64,000 bases of DNA from positions 243,094 through 307,093 of the forward strand of contig JADJMZ010000004.1 in NCBI GenBank assembly GCA_016709315.1. The letters are read 5' to 3'. This DNA comes from Ignavibacteria bacterium. GTDB taxonomy: Bacteria; Bacteroidota; Ignavibacteria; Tepidaquicellales; Tepidaquicellaceae. The notes under the pieces were generated by a model that was not told the origin of the DNA, did no database searches, and saw only the letters and a list, made by a program, of their open reading frames with translations. Shown in pieces: positions 27,631 through 36,627 of the stretch. Within the stretch, counting starts at the first letter, position 1. Every line of letters starts with the position of its first letter. A program made the position numbers and the translations under genes.

Positions 27631-29442
27631 ATGAAAAATTTTATACTTATTGCTGTACTTACGCTTTTCTCTTTTAAAATATCTTTTGCGCAATATTCAA
27701 ATATACTTATGACAAGCACCGGCTCTCCAAACGAACCTTCGATCTGCATCAATCCGAAAAACACAAACATAGTTGTAGCCGGGTCGAATCTTAACTTTTA
27801 TTTTTATTCCACAAACAGCGGACTGAACTGGACAAAGCAGACTCTTACTTCATCTTACAGTGTCTGGGGAGATCCTTCAATAACCGTTGACACGGCTGGA
27901 AATTTTTATTACGGACATCTTACAAATCCTTCCGGAGGTTATTTCATTGACAGGATAGTAGTGCAGAAATCCACCAACGGCGGTGTTAACTGGAACAACG
28001 GCTCGTTCGCCGGTTACATTCCTCCGAAACAGCAGGATAAAGAATGGCTGTGCGTTGATCCCGCCAATAATAATCTTTACATGACATGGACACAGTTCGA
28101 CAGTTATGGCAGCAGCAATTCAAATGACAGTTCGACAATTTTGTTTTCAAGATCCACTGATGCCGGAACATCCTGGAGCACGGCATTAAGAATAAATAAA
28201 AAAGCCGGAGACTGCATTGATGAGGACAATACTGTTGAAGGAGCTGTTCCGTGCGTGGGTCCGAACGGCGAAGTTTACACTTCCTGGTCGGGACCGCTTG
28301 GAATTGTTTTTGACAAATCCACAGACAGAGGTGTGACATGGTTAAGCGGTGATAAATTTGTAACGACACAGCCGGGAGGATGGGACTTCGGTATTGAAGG
28401 AATATACAGAGCAAACGGACTGCCAATTACTGCCTGCGATCTTTCAAACGGTCCGAACAGAGGAACAATATATATCAACTGGTCTGATCAGAGAAACGGA
28501 ACAACGGATACTGATGTATGGCTCATCAAATCAACAGACGGAGGAAATACATGGAGCAATGTAAAGAGAGTAAATGATGATCCGGCAGGAAGACAGCAGT
28601 TCTTTACCTGGATGACGATAGATCAGGCGACGGGTTATTTATATTTTGTATTTTATGACAGAAGAAATTATTCGAATACGCAGACTGATGTTTTTATGGC
28701 GAGATCAACAGACGGCGGCGAGACATTTAATAATTTCAAAGTAAGCGCAACTCCATTTACACCGAACTCCTCCAGCTTCTTCGGAGATTACTCGAATGTA
28801 ACAGCGCATAACGGAAAAGTAAGACCGATATGGACGAGACTGGATAATACTTCACTGAGTCTTTATACTGCAATCGTTGATTTTACATCGTTCATTAATC
28901 TGAGACTAAAAGTTCTGATGGAAGGATTTTATCAGCCGTTATTCAACCAGATCTCAAGGAAAGATACAGTAAAAGTTTATTTAAGAAATACTTCTTCGCC
29001 TTATGCAATAGCAGACAGCGCAAAAGGAGTTATAGACTCATTGAATTTCAACGGACTTTTTTTATTTAACAATGCTCCGTCAGGGACATACTACATTGTT
29101 ACAAAACATTTTAACAGCATAGAAACGTGGAGTAAAACCGGAGGTGAAGCGTTGCTCAGAAATGGAACAGCTTATAATTATGATTTCACGTCTTCTGTTT
29201 CGCAGGCATTCGGCAACAATTTAAAACTTAAAGGAGGCAAGTATTCCTTGTTCAGCGGTGATATAAATCAGGATGGAATAATTGATGCGTCGGACTTAAG
29301 CTTTACTGATAATGATTCTTACAATGGAGTAACAGGAAGATTTGTAAGTTCGGATGTTACCGGAGATAATATTGTTGATGCTGCGGATGTTAGTTTGGTT
29401 GAGAATAATTCAAATGATATGGTGAATGTAAGCAGACCATAG
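27631..29442 (+). CDS. Secreted sialidase-like BNR-repeat protein with dockerin-like C-terminus
   Basis: A 603-residue protein with signal peptide 1-20. Residues 25-400 form a sialidase-like beta-propeller with several Asp-box motifs: 'SGLNWTKQT', 'STDAGTSWS', 'STDRGVTWL', 'STDGGNTWS', 'STDGGETF'. The last 60 residues hold two calcium-loop repeats, 'DINQDGIIDASD' and 'DVTGDNIVDAAD', as in dockerin type I. No T9SS sorting domain is present, unlike the other secreted proteins here. True sialidase activity is unproven because the propeller is shared by non-enzymatic proteins. A hairpin terminator follows at 29470. Confidence 0.82.
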   Translation: MKNFILIAVLTLFSFKISFAQYSNILMTSTGSPNEPSICINPKNTNIVVAGSNLNFYFYSTNSGLNWTKQTLTSSYSVWGDPSITVDTAGNFYYGHLTNPSGGYFIDRIVVQKSTNGGVNWNNGSFAGYIPPKQQDKEWLCVDPANNNLYMTWTQFDSYGSSNSNDSSTILFSRSTDAGTSWSTALRINKKAGDCIDEDNTVEGAVPCVGPNGEVYTSWSGPLGIVFDKSTDRGVTWLSGDKFVTTQPGGWDFGIEGIYRANGLPITACDLSNGPNRGTIYINWSDQRNGTTDTDVWLIKSTDGGNTWSNVKRVNDDPAGRQQFFTWMTIDQATGYLYFVFYDRRNYSNTQTDVFMARSTDGGETFNNFKVSATPFTPNSSSFFGDYSNVTAHNGKVRPIWTRLDNTSLSLYTAIVDFTSFINLRLKVLMEGFYQPLFNQISRKDTVKVYLRNTSSPYAIADSAKGVIDSLNFNGLFLFNNAPSGTYYIVTKHFNSIETWSKTGGEALLRNGTAYNYDFTSSVSQAFGNNLKLKGGKYSLFSGDINQDGIIDASDLSFTDNDSYNGVTGRFVSSDVTGDNIVDAADVSLVENNSNDMVNVSRP

Positions 29443-29469
29443 GATTTATCAAAACTTTTCAAATCCTTA

Positions 29470-29493
29470 CCGGCTGTGCATTCAGCCGGGTTT
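29470..29493 (+). terminator. Hairpin terminator after BNR-protein gene
   Basis: CCGGCTG (29470-29476) pairs with CAGCCGG (29483-29489) around a 6-nt loop, followed by GTTTATT. It lies 28 bp after the stop codon. Confidence 0.6.
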
Positions 29494-29599
29494 ATTAATT
29501 TGGTTAGTTAATCTTAATATCAGAAACCTAAGGATAGTTCTTTAGTTAACACTGCAATATACAATTGCAGTTATCCAGCCGGGATTCTCAGAATAAGTT

Positions 29600-30784
29600 T
29601 TACATTCCGTCATTATTTTCAAAATGGACATTAGCTTTTATCATAGCTTTTCTCCCGTGTTCATCAAGGATTTTTCTTACAGATTCGTTATCAGCAATTG
29701 CCTGCCATTCAGCAATCAGATTATCTTTTACCTTTGCTCTCCATGATGCAGGGACTTCGAATTTATTTTCTTCGGTAAAATCGTCTGAATTGAATGTTCC
29801 TTTTGCAGTGCCAAAAAATCCGACTGTATCATCAGTAAGCAATGTATTCAGTGATGTTACATGATAATCCGGGAACCAGTCAAAAAATCCTTGCCAGGCT
29901 TTCTTCATTTCATCTTTCCCGAAAACAATCGTTCCCATTGAATCAACAAATTTATGGTCTTCGGTCATAAGTTCACACAGCCCTTCGACATCATGTTCAT
30001 TTATTTTTTCAAAGAATGTTATGGCGGTTTTAAGTACATCAGTATTACCAGAAACTTTACTAATGGCAGTTTTATCTGATTCCTTTCCGAGATAGACTGC
30101 AAACATAGGAGTTTCAGTAATTTTGTTTCTCACCTTTCTGACTTTATATGCCGTCACTCCTGTGCGGGAAGCAATGACTTTTACCGGATCATTTCCTACA
30201 AAATGAACAGCAGCTCCGTCCTCGACTCCGAAACCTTCTTTGATTGTTCCTTCAAGTATCAGCTTTTCATAAGCTGACTTCAACTCTGCCCTGTCATCAT
30301 AATGCGGACAAAAACTTCCTTTCAGAATTCCGAGACACGGTAAACGTGTAAGTACTCCGGGAGAAGGATTTGTAATGCCGTCATCGAACCAGCATATAGC
30401 CCCGGCGCTCATTCCTGTCAGTATGATTCCCGACTCCCATGCTTTTTTCATCATCTTATCCACACCGAATTTTTTCCATGTTTCCATTATCATTGTAGTA
30501 TTTCCTCCGCCAACATGGATAATATCTTTTTCCATAATAAATTCTTCTATGTTATCAGGAGGATCAAGGAAGGATAAGTGCGACGGCTCACAGTTTTGTT
30601 CATTAAAAAATTTATAAAACATTTCCCTGTATTCTGCGCCGTCATTGCTGGCAGTTCCGAAGAAACAGATCTTCGGTTTTTCTTTCAAAGCAAGATTAAG
30701 AATGTATTTATCAAGCAGACCGTTATCCGCTTCCATTGAGAACATGCCGCCTCCGAGTGCAACAATCTGCCGGGGTTTCTTCAT
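29600..30784 (-). CDS. Peptidase E (S51) fused to an NTF2/SnoaL-like domain
   Basis: A 394-residue protein. Residues 1-230 form a peptidase E-like (family S51) domain, with 'ALGGG' at the start, 'HVGGGNTTMIM', the nucleophile elbow 'GMSAGAICW' (Ser126) and 'CPHYDDR' (His161). Family S51 includes aspartyl dipeptidase and cyanophycinase. Residues about 250-385 look like a SnoaL/NTF2-like alpha+beta cone ('AITFFEKINEHDVEGLCELM', 'FFDWFPDYHVT'). Peptidase E alone is about 230 residues, so the fusion is the unusual point. No signal peptide is seen, so it is cytoplasmic. It stands apart from its neighbours by more than 150 bp on either side. Confidence 0.82.
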   Translation of the reverse strand: MKKPRQIVALGGGMFSMEADNGLLDKYILNLALKEKPKICFFGTASNDGAEYREMFYKFFNEQNCEPSHLSFLDPPDNIEEFIMEKDIIHVGGGNTTMIMETWKKFGVDKMMKKAWESGIILTGMSAGAICWFDDGITNPSPGVLTRLPCLGILKGSFCPHYDDRAELKSAYEKLILEGTIKEGFGVEDGAAVHFVGNDPVKVIASRTGVTAYKVRKVRNKITETPMFAVYLGKESDKTAISKVSGNTDVLKTAITFFEKINEHDVEGLCELMTEDHKFVDSMGTIVFGKDEMKKAWQGFFDWFPDYHVTSLNTLLTDDTVGFFGTAKGTFNSDDFTEENKFEVPASWRAKVKDNLIAEWQAIADNESVRKILDEHGRKAMIKANVHFENNDGM

Positions 30785-30959
30785 CTGTTCACATTAATTT
30801 TATAAAGTTTAAAATACTAAAGTCAGAAATGTTTTTCAGTGTAATTATTTTGAATTGCATTAAAGCTTTCCATTGCGACGGTCCGATCGGTGCGTTAAAA
30901 TAAATTATCAAGAATAAATTGCTCGCGTTACAATAGACACTAAACTTTTTCAAAATTTT

Positions 30960-31736
30960 TTAAAGACCAAATCCGTACTTCAGAAATCCTCCGTCAACTG
31001 AAATACATTCTCCTGATATGTAGGAAGCTGCCGGCATGGAAAGAAAAGCAACTGCAGCAGCAACTTCGACCGGCTCACCCACTCTCTTCATTGGCGTTCT
31101 TAAAAGAATTTTTTCCAGATATTCCTTATTCTTAAGCACAGGTTCCGTAAGAGATGTCTTAATATACCACGGAGCTACTGCATTTACTCTGATGCCGTCT
31201 TCCGCCCATTCCACAGAAAGATATTGAGTGAAATGTATCATGCCGGCTTTTGATATTGCATAAGGCGAGCCCGTTCCGACAGAAGTATATCCCGCAACAG
31301 AAACAATATTGACAATCGAAGCGTCATTTGATTTTTTAAGCAGTGGATGAACAGTCTTACATAATTCGAATACAGACTTGGAATTCAGATTCATAATTTT
31401 ATCATAATCATCTTCGGAATTATCAAGAGTTTTCTTTCTAGTGTTTGTTCCGGCATTGTTGACAAGAATATCGAGCTTTCCCCAAAGCTCTTCTGTTTTA
31501 TGAATCAACTTTTCCCTGTCTTCTCCAATTGTTACATCACACTTAACACCGTGAACGTCGTATCCGCCTTTTTTGTAGCGCTCAATTTCACTGTCAACAT
31601 CATCCTGACTTCTCGAAACGATCATGACTTCCGCACCGAGTTTCAGAAACTCTTCAGCTACGGCTTGGCCAATTCCTCTTGTGCTTCCGGTTACTACAGC
31701 TTTTTTATTTTTTAATGTCCATAGTTCTTTGCTCAT
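30960..31736 (-). CDS. Short-chain dehydrogenase/reductase, tropinone-reductase-like
   Basis: A 258-residue NAD(P)-dependent oxidoreductase. The cofactor motif TGxxxGxG is at 17-23 ('TGSTRGIG'), 'NNAG' is near 93, and the catalytic Ser146, Tyr159 and Lys163 are present. The C-terminal 'YISGECISVDGGFLKYG' is typical of this subgroup. Its layout resembles tropinone reductases and 3-oxoacyl-ACP reductases; the substrate is not deducible. It lies 13 bp downstream of the frameshifted helical-repeat gene, in the same direction. Confidence 0.9.
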   Translation of the reverse strand: MSKELWTLKNKKAVVTGSTRGIGQAVAEEFLKLGAEVMIVSRSQDDVDSEIERYKKGGYDVHGVKCDVTIGEDREKLIHKTEELWGKLDILVNNAGTNTRKKTLDNSEDDYDKIMNLNSKSVFELCKTVHPLLKKSNDASIVNIVSVAGYTSVGTGSPYAISKAGMIHFTQYLSVEWAEDGIRVNAVAPWYIKTSLTEPVLKNKEYLEKILLRTPMKRVGEPVEVAAAVAFLSMPAASYISGECISVDGGFLKYGFGL

Positions 31737-31749
31737 AATTTTAATTAAT

Positions 31750-32142
31750 TTAATTTAATGAACTAAGTTTTTTATTTATCCAATCAATGTAATCAATGTA
31801 TATAAAAGCATTCTTTTCATACCGTATCTTCTTTAAACTCATAAGTTCTTTATGCAAAATACTTAATTTCTTAGCTGCAAAAGTTTTTTCATTTTTAACT
31901 GCAATTAATTTTATACAATTGATGACTGCCGATTCTGTTTTGTAATATTTATTTTTGCTTTTCAGATATTTGACGGTTGCCGGGATCACATATTTCAGGA
32001 GTTTATAATTTTCCAGTTCGAAATGAACAAGTATGTTAAGCATTCTGACATAAATTTCAAGATGCGGCGAGTATTTCAGGTGTCTGCTTTTATAAAGTTC
32101 ATTTATAATTTTCAGTGCTTTATTGTGATTACCCTGATACAA
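31750..32142 (-). CDS. C-terminal piece of a frameshifted helical-repeat protein
   Basis: A 130-residue piece, helical and lysine-rich ('NKALKIINELYKS', 'ILVHFELENYKLLKYV'), reading like TPR-type repeats. It is the continuation of the 367-residue frame just upstream. Dropping one G from the GGG at 32132-32134 (minus strand) joins 'FYFVSG' to 'NHNKALKII' in one frame, which gives the usual TPR pattern. The TTG start at 32142 is therefore probably not a real start. The intact product would be about 495 residues. Function unknown. Confidence 0.6.
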   Translation of the reverse strand: MYQGNHNKALKIINELYKSRHLKYSPHLEIYVRMLNILVHFELENYKLLKYVIPATVKYLKSKNKYYKTESAVINCIKLIAVKNEKTFAAKKLSILHKELMSLKKIRYEKNAFIYIDYIDWINKKLSSLN

Positions 32143-33232
32143 AGTAGAACTTTGCTAATTTAAAATAGAGACTGTTATGTATAGCAATGGTAATTTTATT
32201 TCTGTAATTCAAAAGATCCTTTTCAAGACCGGAAATATGTTCATTTATTTCGCCTGCATGTTTTGTATTAATGGCGTGGTTAAGATAGATTTCCGCTCTG
32301 CTGAATATTATATTTAATTTCTGAGCTTCTGATCTTCCGTAAAGTTTTACAAATTCTGAAAACAAGCCGAAAGACTCCCTGAACTTACCTGCCTCAGAAG
32401 CCGCTGTTATCTTCATAAGGAAAGAATCCTTAAGATTGTCAAACAATGTGTCTCTGAAAATTTCCTTATTGCGGGAAATCAGTTCAAATCTTTTCTTTAT
32501 AAATCCATAAGCAGAATTGAAATCTCCCCTTAGCGCACCTGCAATGTAATTCGCAAAGTAATATGTCTCTTTCACAATCACCGGAATTGATTTTTCATTT
32601 TGCGAAGGAACCAGACGCAAAAGTATATTACTGATCTTTTCATCCTGAGTTTTACTTCTTATTATCCCTTCCACTCTGAGCAGGTTAAACAGCATGTTTA
32701 CAGCCCGCTTGTGTTCATTCACCTTTTTTAAAATATCTATAACTTTATTCTCTTCATTGTAGACATTACTAAAGTCTTTTCCCGGAATATCCTTTTTCTT
32801 TATAAGCTGCCTTTCGATCTCTAGAAACTCTATGAGATAACTGAATCTTTCATATCTGAGAGCAAGCTGTTTTCCTGATTCAAGCGTTTTGAAATACTGT
32901 CTGATAAGAGATTTGTCAAAGAGTATTCTGCATCTGTTCAGAATGTTTGTGAGTTTAGAATCAACGGATCTTTCTTCTTTATAAGAATTAAGACTTTTAA
33001 AAATAAGTTTATACAGATAGTTTTTTGTAAATGTAAGATTCTTTGCAGATCTTTCCCTGCCGTAGCTTTTCCGAAGAATCTTCTCATCAAATATCTGCAT
33101 CGAGTCTATCGCATTGAAGAGATCCTTATAATTCTTATTTCCCTTCTGCAAAGATGCATACATTTTGAAATATCTCTTTTCACTCGATGTCAGGGATTTT
33201 ATCAAATCAAATAATACAGCAGATGGCTTCAT
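32129..33232 (-). CDS. N-terminal piece of a frameshifted helical-repeat protein
   Basis: A 367-residue piece starting at ATG 33232. It begins 'FDLIKSLTSSEKRYFKMYA' and continues as charged amphipathic helices without membrane segments or a signal peptide. It ends 'KLAKFYFVSG' at a stop created by a +1 slip in GGG at 32132-32134; the next frame carries on in the same style. I recognise no domain beyond a general TPR-like helical repeat. It is divergent from the FG-GAP T9SS gene and upstream of the SDR gene. Either a true frameshift or a sequence error is possible. Confidence 0.65.
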   Translation of the reverse strand: MKPSAVLFDLIKSLTSSEKRYFKMYASLQKGNKNYKDLFNAIDSMQIFDEKILRKSYGRERSAKNLTFTKNYLYKLIFKSLNSYKEERSVDSKLTNILNRCRILFDKSLIRQYFKTLESGKQLALRYERFSYLIEFLEIERQLIKKKDIPGKDFSNVYNEENKVIDILKKVNEHKRAVNMLFNLLRVEGIIRSKTQDEKISNILLRLVPSQNEKSIPVIVKETYYFANYIAGALRGDFNSAYGFIKKRFELISRNKEIFRDTLFDNLKDSFLMKITAASEAGKFRESFGLFSEFVKLYGRSEAQKLNIIFSRAEIYLNHAINTKHAGEINEHISGLEKDLLNYRNKITIAIHNSLYFKLAKFYFVSG

Positions 33233-33423
33233 CAGGTTTACAATTTTAATGCAATGAATGTTTTAGATGCTTTTTATTTCAATGAATAAAACGGGTAATT
33301 ACATTTTTCAGGAATCAAATAATGGTTCATTTATTTCCATACTGAAACGAATCAACTTCATTTAAGTGTCGTAATTAATTTCATAAGTTAAATTAAATAT
33401 TAAACAAAATATAAACCTAAATC

Positions 33424-35205
33424 ATGAAAAAATATTTATTAATTCTTTCCCTTCTGGCTTTAAATTCTTTGAGTGTTCATTCACAGGATTTTATTAAAAT
33501 GACAAACAGCATTGTATCAATTGACAGCGGAGCATCGAGAAGCGTTAACTGGATAGATTATGATAATGACAATGACCTCGACCTTTTCATTTCAACCGGC
33601 TACAGATACGGAGATAATAATTACCTTTACAGAAATGACAATGGTACCTTTACAAAAATTTATGATCAGCCGCTTGTCCATGACAGTCTTCCTTCTGACG
33701 GAAGCAGCTGGGGAGATTTTAATAATGACGGATTACCTGATCTTTGCGTAGTTAACTGGTGGAATAAAATAAATCTTCTCTATCAGAATAACGGTAACGG
33801 AAATTTTGTTTTTCTTAATGCAAGTCCTGTAAGTTCTCTTCAGAGTTATTCGGAAACATGCAGCTGGGGTGATTATGACAACGACGGTTTGCTTGATCTG
33901 TTTATTACAAACAGTGATGGTCTGAATCACAGAAACTTTTTGTATAAAAACACAGGAAGCGCTTTTGTAAAAATTGACACAGGCGCAACTGTAAGCGAGA
34001 CAGCATATTCAAGAGGAGTAAACTGGATTGATATAGACAGCGACAGGGATCTTGATTTGTTTGTCTGCAGGGAAGGTAACAGGGTAAATTTTCTTTACAA
34101 AAATAACGGCAACGGTTATTTCACTAAGATCACGAATACAGCGCTGACTTCAGAGGCAGGAGAATTCTGGAGCGGAAGCTGGGGAGATTATGATAATGAT
34201 GGTGATCCGGATCTTTTTGTAACAAACAACGGAAATCAGAAGAACTCACTGTTCCGTAACGACGGCAATTTTAATTTCACAAAAATACTGAACGATCCTC
34301 TTGTCAATGAGATAGGGTATAATGCAGTATCCGGCTGGGGAGATTATGATAATGACGGTGATCTTGATATGTTCGTAACACAGGCTTACGTTCCTCCGGG
34401 ATTTACTCAGAAACTCACCAATAAGCTTTATAAAAATCTGCTAATGGAATCGGGTACAGCTTCATTTCAAAAAATCACATCGGGTGAGATTGTGAATGAT
34501 TCGGGATATTCATACGGATTTGCCTGGGGAGACTACGACAAGGACGGAGATCTTGACCTTGCAGTTGCAAATACATTCAGTGAAAATCAAAAGAATGCAT
34601 TGTATAAAAACAATAATCAGAACGGGAATAAATACATAACAGTTAAATGTACTGGAACAATAACTAACAGATCTGCTATCGGCGTAAGAGTAAGGGTAAA
34701 AACTGTCATAAACGGAACTCCTGTTTGGCAGATTCGTGAAGTGGAAGGACAATCCGGATACTGCGGGCAGAATCTTATTTTGCACTTCGGACTGGGAAAT
34801 GCATCAGTAATAGATTCCATAAAAGTCGAATGGCCGGCTGGAGGCAATCAGTATTTTACAAATGTTCCTGTTAACAGATCCGTTACAATTACAGAAAACG
34901 GAACACTGATTTCAGTAAGCGAAAAAAAAACTGAAACAATTAAAGATTTTACATTATTTCAGAATTATCCAAATCCTTTTAATCCGGTGACAGTAATCAG
35001 ATATAATCTGGCAGTCAGTAATTTTGTTGTTTTAAAAGTATACGATGCTCTTGGAAAAGAAGCATCGACATTAGTTAATGAAAAGCAAAATGCCGGTTTA
35101 CATTCAGTTGAATTTAATGGTAACAATTTACCGGGCGGGATTTACTTTTATACTTTAAAGACAAGTGGCAATATTGAAACCAGAAAACTAATGCTAATTA
35201 AATGA
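33424..35205 (+). CDS. Secreted FG-GAP/VCBS and ASPIC/UnbV repeat protein with T9SS domain
   Basis: A 593-residue protein with signal peptide 1-20. Residues 30-390 contain about seven FG-GAP/VCBS blades, each marked by 'WGDYDNDGxxDLF' with calcium-binding Asp/Asn residues. Residues about 400-490 are an ASPIC/UnbV domain ('HFGLGNASVIDSIKVEWPAGG'). A T9SS type A sorting domain starts at about 515 ('NYPNPFNPVTVIRY'). Such proteins are predicted extracellular adhesion or binding propellers. It converges with the sirtuin gene, with only 13 bp between stops. Confidence 0.88.
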   Translation: MKKYLLILSLLALNSLSVHSQDFIKMTNSIVSIDSGASRSVNWIDYDNDNDLDLFISTGYRYGDNNYLYRNDNGTFTKIYDQPLVHDSLPSDGSSWGDFNNDGLPDLCVVNWWNKINLLYQNNGNGNFVFLNASPVSSLQSYSETCSWGDYDNDGLLDLFITNSDGLNHRNFLYKNTGSAFVKIDTGATVSETAYSRGVNWIDIDSDRDLDLFVCREGNRVNFLYKNNGNGYFTKITNTALTSEAGEFWSGSWGDYDNDGDPDLFVTNNGNQKNSLFRNDGNFNFTKILNDPLVNEIGYNAVSGWGDYDNDGDLDMFVTQAYVPPGFTQKLTNKLYKNLLMESGTASFQKITSGEIVNDSGYSYGFAWGDYDKDGDLDLAVANTFSENQKNALYKNNNQNGNKYITVKCTGTITNRSAIGVRVRVKTVINGTPVWQIREVEGQSGYCGQNLILHFGLGNASVIDSIKVEWPAGGNQYFTNVPVNRSVTITENGTLISVSEKKTETIKDFTLFQNYPNPFNPVTVIRYNLAVSNFVVLKVYDALGKEASTLVNEKQNAGLHSVEFNGNNLPGGIYFYTLKTSGNIETRKLMLIK

Positions 35206-35218
35206 AGCCGTGAATGTT

Positions 35219-35911
35219 TTATGAATTTAAAAGTTTATCCACGAGCTCTCTTGTTCCTTTACCTGCTTTCTCCTGAATGAAAACTAAATTTTCCCTGTAA
35301 ATATGATACTCGGGTACTGCAGGATCTATAAGATACTTCGGGGAAATGTCAGGAACAAATTCAAGCAGTCCGGCAGCAGGATAGACGACTAATGAAGTTC
35401 CTATAACAATAAATATTTCAGCGGACAAAGCTTCAACAATTGCCTTATCAATCATCGGCACAGGTTCACCGAACCAGACTATATTCGGTCTGAGCTGCGA
35501 TCCTAGTCCACATTTATCACCGACAATAATATCTTTTCCTTCCAGTTCATAGATTAATCCAGGATCTGCCGTACTTCTTGCCTGATTGAGTTTGCCGTGA
35601 AGATGCAGGACATTCTCTGAGCCGGCTCTTTCGTGGAGGTCGTCAACATTCTGAGTAATGACTGTCACATTAAATTTTTTTTCCAGCTTAACAAGTGACA
35701 GGTGTGCATCATTTGGTTTTACATCCTTAAGCTGTCTTCTGCGCTGATTATAAAATTCAAGTACAAGTTCTTTATTCCTTCTCCATCCTTCGGGAGATGC
35801 CACATCCATGACATTATGACCTTCCCATAAGCCGCCTGAATCCCTGAAAGTTGACAATCCGCTTTCAGCACTGACTCCAGCTCCTGTGAGAACGACTAAT
35901 TTCTTTTTCAT
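35219..35911 (-). CDS. cobB: Sir2-type NAD-dependent deacylase (CobB-like)
   Basis: A 230-residue class III sirtuin from ATG at 35911; a TTG at 35926 adds five residues. NAD-binding 'GAGVSAESGLSTFRD', 'TQNVDDLH' and catalytic His105 are present. Y54 and R57 in 'FYNQRRRQL' are the residues that let CobB/SIRT5 remove succinyl groups. The four zinc cysteines of E. coli CobB are missing: only one Cys remains in the module ('DKCGLGSQLRP'). It likely controls lysine acylation of cytosolic enzymes. It stands downstream of the respiratory operon's terminator, in the same direction as that operon, but has its own spacer. Confidence 0.93.
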   Translation of the reverse strand: MKKKLVVLTGAGVSAESGLSTFRDSGGLWEGHNVMDVASPEGWRRNKELVLEFYNQRRRQLKDVKPNDAHLSLVKLEKKFNVTVITQNVDDLHERAGSENVLHLHGKLNQARSTADPGLIYELEGKDIIVGDKCGLGSQLRPNIVWFGEPVPMIDKAIVEALSAEIFIVIGTSLVVYPAAGLLEFVPDISPKYLIDPAVPEYHIYRENLVFIQEKAGKGTRELVDKLLNS

Positions 35912-36012
35912 AAAAGATAAATACAATTAATTTTACAATTCGTTTCCGCTGAATTACATTCAAAACATAATCTATTTTAAATTCGCCGAACAAATAAATA
36001 ATAAGAAAAAAA

Positions 36013-36038
36013 AAGGCGAAGTGAAAATACTCCGCCTT
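36013..36038 (-). terminator. Terminator of the respiratory operon
   Basis: AAGGCGAAGT (36013-36022) pairs with ACTCCGCCTT (36029-36038) with one mismatch around a 6-nt loop. On the minus strand the hairpin is followed by a long T run. It lies 26 bp past the last gene of the act-cox operon. Confidence 0.85.
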
Positions 36039-36063
36039 AAATATTCTGTAAATTGAATTATAC

Positions 36064-36627
36064 TTATTTGCCTGAAACTTTATCAATTAAATACTTCGCA
36101 ACTGCATCGGCTTCTTTTGGCTTCAAACCCTGACTCGGCATAGGCGGATAATCAGGTGACACTTTAACAGGATTAAGAATAAATGTTGCCAGCTTCTTTA
36201 CATCTCCATTATATTTTGGAATAGTTTCCTTATAAGGAGGTCCTACAACCTTAACATCAAATTTATGACATGCAATACATATTCTGTTATAAATTTCCTC
36301 ACCATTAACGCCTGCAGTATTAATTGTCTTTCCTTTTTTCTCTTTTTCAAGTTCCTGGGCTTTCAGATTAATTACGGCTAAATGTTTTTCTGAAGCAGCG
36401 CCAAATGCAGCCTGATTTTTCAAAATTATAAAACCAAGTGAAATAATTAAAAGATAAAAAGCAGCGCCGATATATTTCACTTCGGAATTCTTAATAACCG
36501 CATAAAGAAAGTTACATAGGAAAAGAAGCGAAATAAAAGCAAGAGAAGTATAAGTAAAAACGGATCCTGACAAAGCAATATCAGGTATCACCAGAAAGCT
36601 TAAAAAAAGTGTTACCGGAAGAAGCAC
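36064..36627 (-). CDS. C-terminal piece: membrane segments plus c-type cytochrome (frameshifted gene)
   Basis: A 187-residue piece. It opens with three hydrophobic segments (about 1-85), then a linker, then a mono-haem cytochrome c domain with 'CIACH' and a possible Met ligand in 'YPPMPSQ'. The frame can be traced a little further upstream as 'KKIAGNIAFTGAVLLPV'. It joins the 270-residue frame if one A is restored to the A5 run at 36659-36663 (minus strand). It is therefore probably the end of one protein of about 450 residues, with the cytochrome domain in the periplasm. It is the last gene of the act-cox operon. Confidence 0.7.
   Translation of the reverse strand: MLLPVTLFLSFLVIPDIALSGSVFTYTSLAFISLLFLCNFLYAVIKNSEVKYIGAAFYLLIISLGFIILKNQAAFGAASEKHLAVINLKAQELEKEKKGKTINTAGVNGEEIYNRICIACHKFDVKVVGPPYKETIPKYNGDVKKLATFILNPVKVSPDYPPMPSQGLKPKEADAVAKYLIDKVSGK

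Noticed and set aside
27986..28426. 146-codon minus-strand frame
   Set aside because: Antisense to the BNR protein; rich in Cys and His as expected of a shadow of Asp-box repeats.
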